The translations under genes were made by a program, and so were the position numbers. A DNA stretch of 64,000 bases, taken from positions 7,094,762 through 7,158,761 of the forward strand of contig NC_047064.1 of the NCBI RefSeq assembly GCF_902459465.1. Direction: 5' to 3'. A model generated the notes under the pieces. It was not told the DNA's origin, ran no database searches, and worked only from the letters and a program-made list of their open reading frames with translations. Source of the DNA: Asterias rubens (taxonomy: Eukaryota; Echinodermata; Asteroidea; Forcipulatida; Asteriidae). This document shows, piece by piece, positions 58,701 to 64,000 of this stretch; the first letter of the stretch is position 1, and each line of letters starts with the position of its first letter.

Positions 58701-61700
58701 AACTTTAATTTGAGTTTTGAAAGGAATTTTTACAACTTAGAAGTGTCCCTAAAAAAAAACCCAGTTTGACTCTTAGTCATGTACAAGTAACATTATATAG
58801 CCTCTTTAAAAGAATAATTAAAACAGGATCAAGCATGCCAGAGTGACACTGCCTGGTTAGTCATTGTCATGCAGCCATCGTTTGATGACACGTCACTGTC
58901 ATACAGCCATCACTTGATGAGGCATGTCCACACTGTCCAGATGATTGCCGCGTCTAATTACCTGTTTTGTTTCTAATCATTTGTTACCATAGGGAGTCCG
59001 GGAAGCACTACATATTTCAGCTTTGCCGAGAATCCCAGTGGTATTCCTGATGTTCCTTCAGGAAGCAGCCAGGGGTTAGTCCTGGAAGACATTGAGGAAA
59101 CAAGCAGTGCGGACGGCATATTTGCATCATTCTTCAAAGTAAGATTTCATTCATTAATGGTTTGTTCCTTAAAAACAAAATTTCCAATGGCGACCAAGGG
59201 TCCATTAACAGGAAAATATACAGAGAATACACAATTTAAAAAGCAGTTAAAATTATACAATACGAAATTGAGAGATCAAAATTGGTTTAGGAGAAAAATA
59301 TTTACAACAAATTAACGAAAACATTTGTGGAAAATTTATTTAAATAAGCTAAATTTCATAGAGTTTGTACCTTTGCCACTGTTTCCTTACTCCTTGTTTG
59401 CTTTTAATAGCAAAGAAGTGCGTTTTATTTTATTTCTGTACATGCCATTTTAATAATTAATGAAGAGTAGGCCAGCTCACGACCTGCTGCTGTGCCATTT
59501 AGGTGGTTGAAGTTGACCTTGGCATGAATCAACTTGCTCATGGGGTTCCTGATGTGCAAACTACATGCTAGGGACTTGACCTAATGACCTCAGCATAATG
59601 GACAGAGAGGCTGCATGACACATTATACAATTGTTGCACGCTGTGACGGGGTCCATGGCGTTTTGTACACCCGAGGGGGAAAATGGACGAAGGCCGATGC
59701 CATTTTCCCTCGAGGGTGTACAAAACCCGTGGACCCCAGTCGCAACGTGCAACAATTGTTTTGTTATACCTTTGTATAATTGTTATTCCTCTTCTCGAAG
59801 TTCTGTTGTTCTTCAAACATTATTACGGCGGACTATTCGTTGTTTAATAAGCAGACGAACGAGAAACAACTTCCTCGAACCCGTGGTTGTTTCACAGCGC
59901 GAAATTGACCAACGCTGGGAACGATCAAGGTGATGTACACCCGGTGTACATCACTTTTCATGTTACCCGGCGCGTCGCGAGCCATGTAACATGCGTTTTT
60001 GTTGCGCGTCACATGATTGGTTCTCGACCAATCAAACTTCACAATTTGCACAGAGGTATAACAAGCATGCATGATATCTGTCTTTAAGGGTTTGGGTACC
60101 TTTTGTACGACACAAAACACAAACATCCACAGATTTACATAAAAATGAAACAGTTTAAAGATAATCATGATAGAAAGCTTCCCTTTAAAAATTATTTGCT
60201 GAGATGCTGAAATTTTGGGAAATGAGTAAAACAATTTCACTAAAATTATTCTAGCATGTGCGATAACCCGTGGTGAAATATGCTTGGCGAAGCGCAATTA
60301 TTTGGTTACGGTTACCAGAGCCTTGAAATCTGGCTAAAGTCCCTCAAGCTGCTGTTAATGAGAACACCCAGTACCATACTGCCTCAACGTCCTGTAATTC
60401 ATGATCCCTCACAGCTCTCTACATACTAACACAACAGATTGAATTGTTTTAATTTTTTCCAGGATGGAAATGGAGCAAGTGTTCCCGGTCATGGGGACAA
60501 GAAGTTTCTTCGTTTCATTCATTATTTGACGGATAACAGGAAGTTGGTGTGGGAGACTGTGTTATGGAACAAACGGCTGTACGTTCAGGTGCCAGATGAT
60601 TTAGCACATCAGGGAAGTAGAGACAGGTATGTACAATTATTGGGCTGTAAAGACAAAAGCTTTATTTCATTAATTGGACTTCTCTCTATATCAAGACCAG
60701 GGCCCAATTTTGTAGAGTTGCTTAAGCAGAAAATATTGCTGAACAGTTTTCTGCTTAGCCGAAATGAGTAGGATATCAGTCACAAATTGTACTTTTGCTG
60801 GTAACCTTTTTCTGGTAAGCGTAATTTTGTTATGCTTGGCTTCTTTTTGTGCTTATGCATCTCCATTTTGATGATTATTTACTGTATAGCCATGGCGTTA
60901 GAATTATTAAGGGCTTGATTGCAGATCCAAGTTGCGCTCCAGTCAATTTTTCTTTGTTCAACCCAAATTATTTAAAATGTTACGCAGTCAGTTCCCCGTG
61001 TGGGGTTCAAACGAACTGTTGGTTAACGACTCAATGTTTCGATCAGTATGCTCTGATCGCCTTCAGGAGAGCGTTGAGTATTTACCACCGGTCTTTCTCA
61101 GAACCACCACTACTCATAAGAGATATTATATCTGGTGAAGATGGCGCCGTTGTATGGCGACACGGTTTTGCATGCTCTCGTTATTTTACTCTTATTGTCG
61201 CTTTTTATCAACCCATCCTCTGGTATTGATGCTTATGGGAGAGAGGAACTTCTTCTACTTCGCACCACGAAGATAGAGCTGTCAAAAGAGGTACTTTCAC
61301 GTCTTCGTTTGATGAACATTTTGTCAGATTGTGATGGGCCAAGTAACGACCGAATGTACAGCACAACTCATACACAATCTCGTAGTGGACGAAAGCGGGG
61401 TAAGCATGGTGGACTCTTAACCAGATTGCGTCAACGTAACCACAAACCTCCCCTCCCAAGTATGTTTTTAGCTAATGTTCGTTCACTCAGGAACAAAATT
61501 GATGAACTTTTCTGCACTATTCATAATCGGAAAGACTATCGGAACTGTTCAGTGTTTTGTTTCACTGAAACCTGGTTGGATTCAACTATCCCTGACTCGG
61601 CAGTTACACCCTCGGGATTCACCCTTTTTCGATCAGATCGTAATTTTACTGAAGTGGGTAAATCTACTGGAGGTGGTTTATGTTTCTTACTGAACAATTT

Positions 61701-63482
61701 GTGGTGCAACGATGCCAGGATTATTTCACACTTATGTACACAGGAATTGGAGACTCTTATCGTGAAATGTCGGCCATTTTATTTGCCAAGAGAACATAAT
61801 TCGTTAATAGTGGCTGCAGTGTACATACCACCCGAGGCAAAAGCATCTGCGGCTATTGACCAACTTTCTACCATTATTACGAAGCATGAGAACGCGAACT
61901 CAGGTGCTGTTTTCATTGTTACCGGGGATTTCAATCATTGTAACCTAAAGAAGGGGTTACCGAAGTACTACCAGCACGTGGACTGTAAAACTCGTCATGA
62001 TAGAACTCTGGACCATTGTTACACAACAATCAAGGGCACTTATAAATCGTTAAAGCGAGCTCCTCTTGGTAACTTGGACCACAATATGGTACACCTGGTT
62101 CCAGCTTACAGACAACGGCTTAAATCCAATAAACCAGTAAAACGCCTTGTTCCTCGATGGACAGATGAGGGCGTTCAGCGACTACAAGCCTGTTTCGACT
62201 GCACTGATTGGTCTTTGTTTGTAAACAGTTCAGCTGACTTGGATGAATGCACAGATGTCACAATGGATTACATCAAGTTTTGTGAGGAGATGTGCATTCC
62301 TAAGAAATCAACAACGACAAACCTTGGTTTGACGGTTCAGTGGACAAGGCACTCCGCTCAAGGGACATGGCATTCAAACGAGGGGACAACGCATCTTGGA
62401 AACAGGCGAAATACGCAGTCACTCCCTTGGTCATTAATGGTTCTGAAGTGGAAATAGTGAAATGTTTTAAATTTCTAGGTGTACATTTATCATCTGATTT
62501 GAAATGGGGATGTAATGCAGATTCAATTGTTAAGAAAGGTCAGCAAAGATTATTTTTCTTGAGACGGCTGAGAAGCTTCCATGTCAGTCAGCCACTTCTG
62601 TTGAAGTTCTACCGAGCGGTGATTGAGAGTGTCTTGACACAATCAATGATCGTTTGGTGGGGCAATGCAACAGCCGATGACCGGAAGCGTATCAGCCGGA
62701 TCGTTCGCACCGCTAGTAAAATCATAGGTCGCCAACTTCCATCACTTGATGAACTGTATCTCTCTCGAGTTAAAAAACGAGCCCTCTCTATAGTAGATGA
62801 CCAGTGTCACCCAGCACATTCCCTCTTTCAGCCCATGCGGTCTAAGAATCGTTTTTGTTCAATTAAATCTGGATCCAACCGTACTTTGCAGAGTTTTTAT
62901 CCCACAGCTGTTCGTGTTCTAAATGACAGGTTTTAATCATGAATGTCTTTTTCTGATTTTAATTCTTCGTACTATTTTTATCTTTCGTATTTCGCCTGTA
63001 TATTGAATACTTTTCAGAGTTGTTTATATTATTTCCATGTATTTTTGTAAATGGTTAATTTTTAGTGTAATTTGTATACAACATAATATTTTTAGACACG
63101 CAAAACCAAAACGCATTTCACTGTACTAATATTTGTTTTTTTTACAAGTGACAATAAAACATTATTCTATTCTATATTTACATGGTGTTACTGCAAACCT
63201 CCCTCAGTTATACTTCCACCGTGCACAGTTTCAAATCCTACTTAAGAATATCCCTAGTAAGTTTTTTTGGTTTCTTTTGTTCCTTTTAGTTTTGTTGCTC
63301 TTCTGGATGCTGCTGAAGAGCACCTTGGCTGCACCCAGGTCATCATCGGCCTTCGTCAAGGTGCAGTGGACAGGGCACAGCTCATCAGAACCTTCAAGTT
63401 CATGGGCTTTGAGTTGGTGCCACCGAGTCATCCTGAGCTTCCAAGCTTGGCAGATTATCTCTTCATGGTGTCGGATATATAA
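55736..63482 (+). CDS. OAZ: Ornithine decarboxylase antizyme, 4 exons, +1 programmed frameshift
   Basis: Antizyme binds ornithine decarboxylase, sends it to the proteasome and lowers polyamine uptake; polyamines raise its frameshifting. Exons are 55736-55860, 58993-59138, 60463-60626 and 63290-63482. Zero frame runs 60 codons and ends in QWYS at a TGA (59048-59050), as vertebrate ORF1 ends in RWCS. Reading on in +1 frame from GAT (59049) stays open for 148 codons to TAA at 63480, about 208 residues in all. The second part has the family stretches WETVLWNKRLYVQVP, FVALLDAAEEHLGC, DRAQLIRTFKFMGFELV and PSHP. Start choice: an in-frame TGA lies just upstream. The overlapping ATG giving a Lys/Arg-rich start (MKKRRRK) has the wrong phase for the splice. 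Intron 3 contains a LINE. Confidence 0.9.
56283..56682. repeat. TTAA-MITE family 1, full copy in OAZ intron 1
   Basis: It starts AAAAGGCACTGAAAACACGT and ends CATGTACCTTCCCTTTTA, the closest relative of the copy at 3657-4045. Confidence 0.6.
56683..58992 (+). other. OAZ intron 1, remaining part
   Basis: 2.3 kb of AT-rich DNA. A doubled GTCAT...CAGCCATC motif lies near 58866-58920. No gene or named repeat. Confidence 0.4.
59045..59085 (+). promoter_or_regulatory. OAZ: Antizyme +1 frameshift site and possible stem-loops
   Basis: TCC (59045-59047) followed by TGA T is the classical antizyme shift site. Two short hairpins can form downstream: TTCC/GGAA (59053-59056 with 59061-59064) and CCAGG/CCTGG (59069-59073 with 59081-59085). 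The site is certain from frame and context; the role of the hairpins is only a suggestion. Confidence 0.85.
59623..59768. repeat. Foldback repeat with CAATTGTTGCACG ends in OAZ intron 2
   Basis: ACAATTGTTGCACGCTGTGA pairs with TCGCAACGTGCAACAATTGT, followed inward by GGGGTCCATGGCGTTTTGTA with its partner. A larger repeat may run to about 60065, where TATAACAAGCATGCATG occurs. Confidence 0.6.
60695..60860. repeat. Foldback-family fragment (AGAGTTGCTTAAGCAGA)
   Basis: CAGGGCCCAATTTTGTAGAG and ATGAGTAGGATATCAGTCACAA are landmarks of the GCTCTATGAAATTGG family. It lies just after OAZ exon 3. Confidence 0.5.
61000..63175 (+). mobile_element. L2/CR1-like LINE with internal deletion of the RT core
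   Basis: An ORF from 61135 encodes an apurinic-type endonuclease: NVRSLRNKIDE, FTETWLDS, VYIPPEA, TGDFNH and a final LDHN. A frameshift near 62320 moves the reading to the frame with NKPWF-type linker (DKALRSRDMAFKRGD). At about 62433 it jumps directly into the RT C-terminus (FKFLGVHLSSDLKWG, ending LNDRF, stop 62933-62935). So the palm, YxDD and most of the RT are gone. The 3' UTR ends in AATAAAACATTATTCTATTC at about 63150-63172. It sits in intron 3 of OAZ, same strand. The 5' end is not fixed. Confidence 0.75.
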
Positions 63483-64000
63483 GACCGTTTTAACAATGGT
63501 TATCGGTGATGTAGACAGGCATGATATTCTTTCCACTTTAATCTGGTTTTCAGGTTTTGTTTAGCCCTTGGAAAGATTTGAAGAAACGAGATTAAATAGC
63601 ATAAATAGTGTATTAAAGCCTGCACCATGTAGGTCAGCCCTTGTATTCCTCCTTTTTTCAAAGGACCAAATATCATGCGTGTGTAGAGAGTCTCTCTCTG
63701 TACATCATTTGTAACATAAATAAGGGCCCTCTTCTTGTAAAGCCCTGTACACACTTCGTGACAATGCGAAGCAAACATCGCAGGAACAATTTTTGCACAA
63801 GCTGAAATGTCCTCATCTCTTGCTAAACATTCGCGTCAAATAATGAATTGATACAGAAATTTGCTTTGCGTTGATGCATGAAGTGTGGACCAGGCTTAAC
63901 AGATTTGGTTGAATGAATAATCTAGTTTCCCGAGTACCAATCATCTTAAGAAGGTATTCCAACTTCAGGCCTGTATGCTTCGTTTTTGAAAGGGCCAGGG
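63483..64000 (+). other. OAZ 3' UTR and downstream DNA
   Basis: No other gene. 63741-63898 is a foldback repeat (CCTGTACACACTTCGTG against GAAGTGTGGACCAGGC with AATGCGAAGCAAA near TTTGCTTTGCGTT), related to about 46905-47010. Confidence 0.45.

Noticed and set aside
61135-62457. A 440-codon ORF as a host gene
   Set aside because: It is a LINE endonuclease with a hydrophobic-looking start by chance; the 3' end runs out of frame in the linker.

Overview
The window is animal nuclear DNA. The genes are split by GT-AG introns, families and intergenic DNA are dominated by foldback transposons, SINEs and non-LTR retrotransposons, and the genes are typical deuterostome ones. The mix of a small CYP2-clan cluster, a lineage-specific rhodopsin-class receptor and one very abundant foldback repeat fits an echinoderm, probably a sea star. 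That placement is inference from style, not from a marker gene.

Region 1 (about 0.7-20 kb) is a CYP2-clan cytochrome P450 cluster. Three apparently intact genes each encode 499 residues from exons of exactly 358, 960 and 182 coding bp: CYP-A (minus, 711-3410), CYP-B (minus, 7839-13791) and CYP-C (plus, 16600-20035). A broken exon-1 relic at about 4448-4630 is a fourth copy, and its upstream DNA matches that of CYP-B. CYP-B carries a block of LINE sequence in intron 2, and CYP-C carries a 1.2-kb inverted-repeat transposon in its intron 2.

Region 2 (20-33.5 kb) holds one single-exon rhodopsin-class receptor (22774-23742, minus). The rest is mobile DNA: TTAA-flanked MITEs, a 142-bp MITE present twice with only two differences, and a 1.47-kb hAT-like element with an 8-bp target duplication sitting inside one of those MITEs.

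Region 3 (33.5-46.7 kb, minus) is a six-exon mitochondrial carrier that I read as SLC25A42. One intron contains about 830 bp of pure purine repeat. Region 4 (48.4-53.3 kb, plus) is a five-exon calmodulin-like protein, read as CALML4. It is arranged head to head with SLC25A42. A Mutator-like foldback with a 9-bp target duplication and two near-perfect long palindromes lie in its introns.

Region 5 (55.7-63.5 kb, plus) is ornithine decarboxylase antizyme, assembled from four exons. It keeps the programmed +1 frameshift site TCC-TGA-T. Its upstream region contains an array of GCATATGC-centred palindromes, and its third intron contains an L2/CR1-like LINE that has lost its reverse-transcriptase core.

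The genes do not form one pathway. The P450s would be membrane mono-oxygenases, SLC25A42 imports coenzyme A into mitochondria, CALML4 is a myosin light-chain-like protein and antizyme controls polyamine levels. I found no CRISPR array, rRNA gene or intact tRNA gene.
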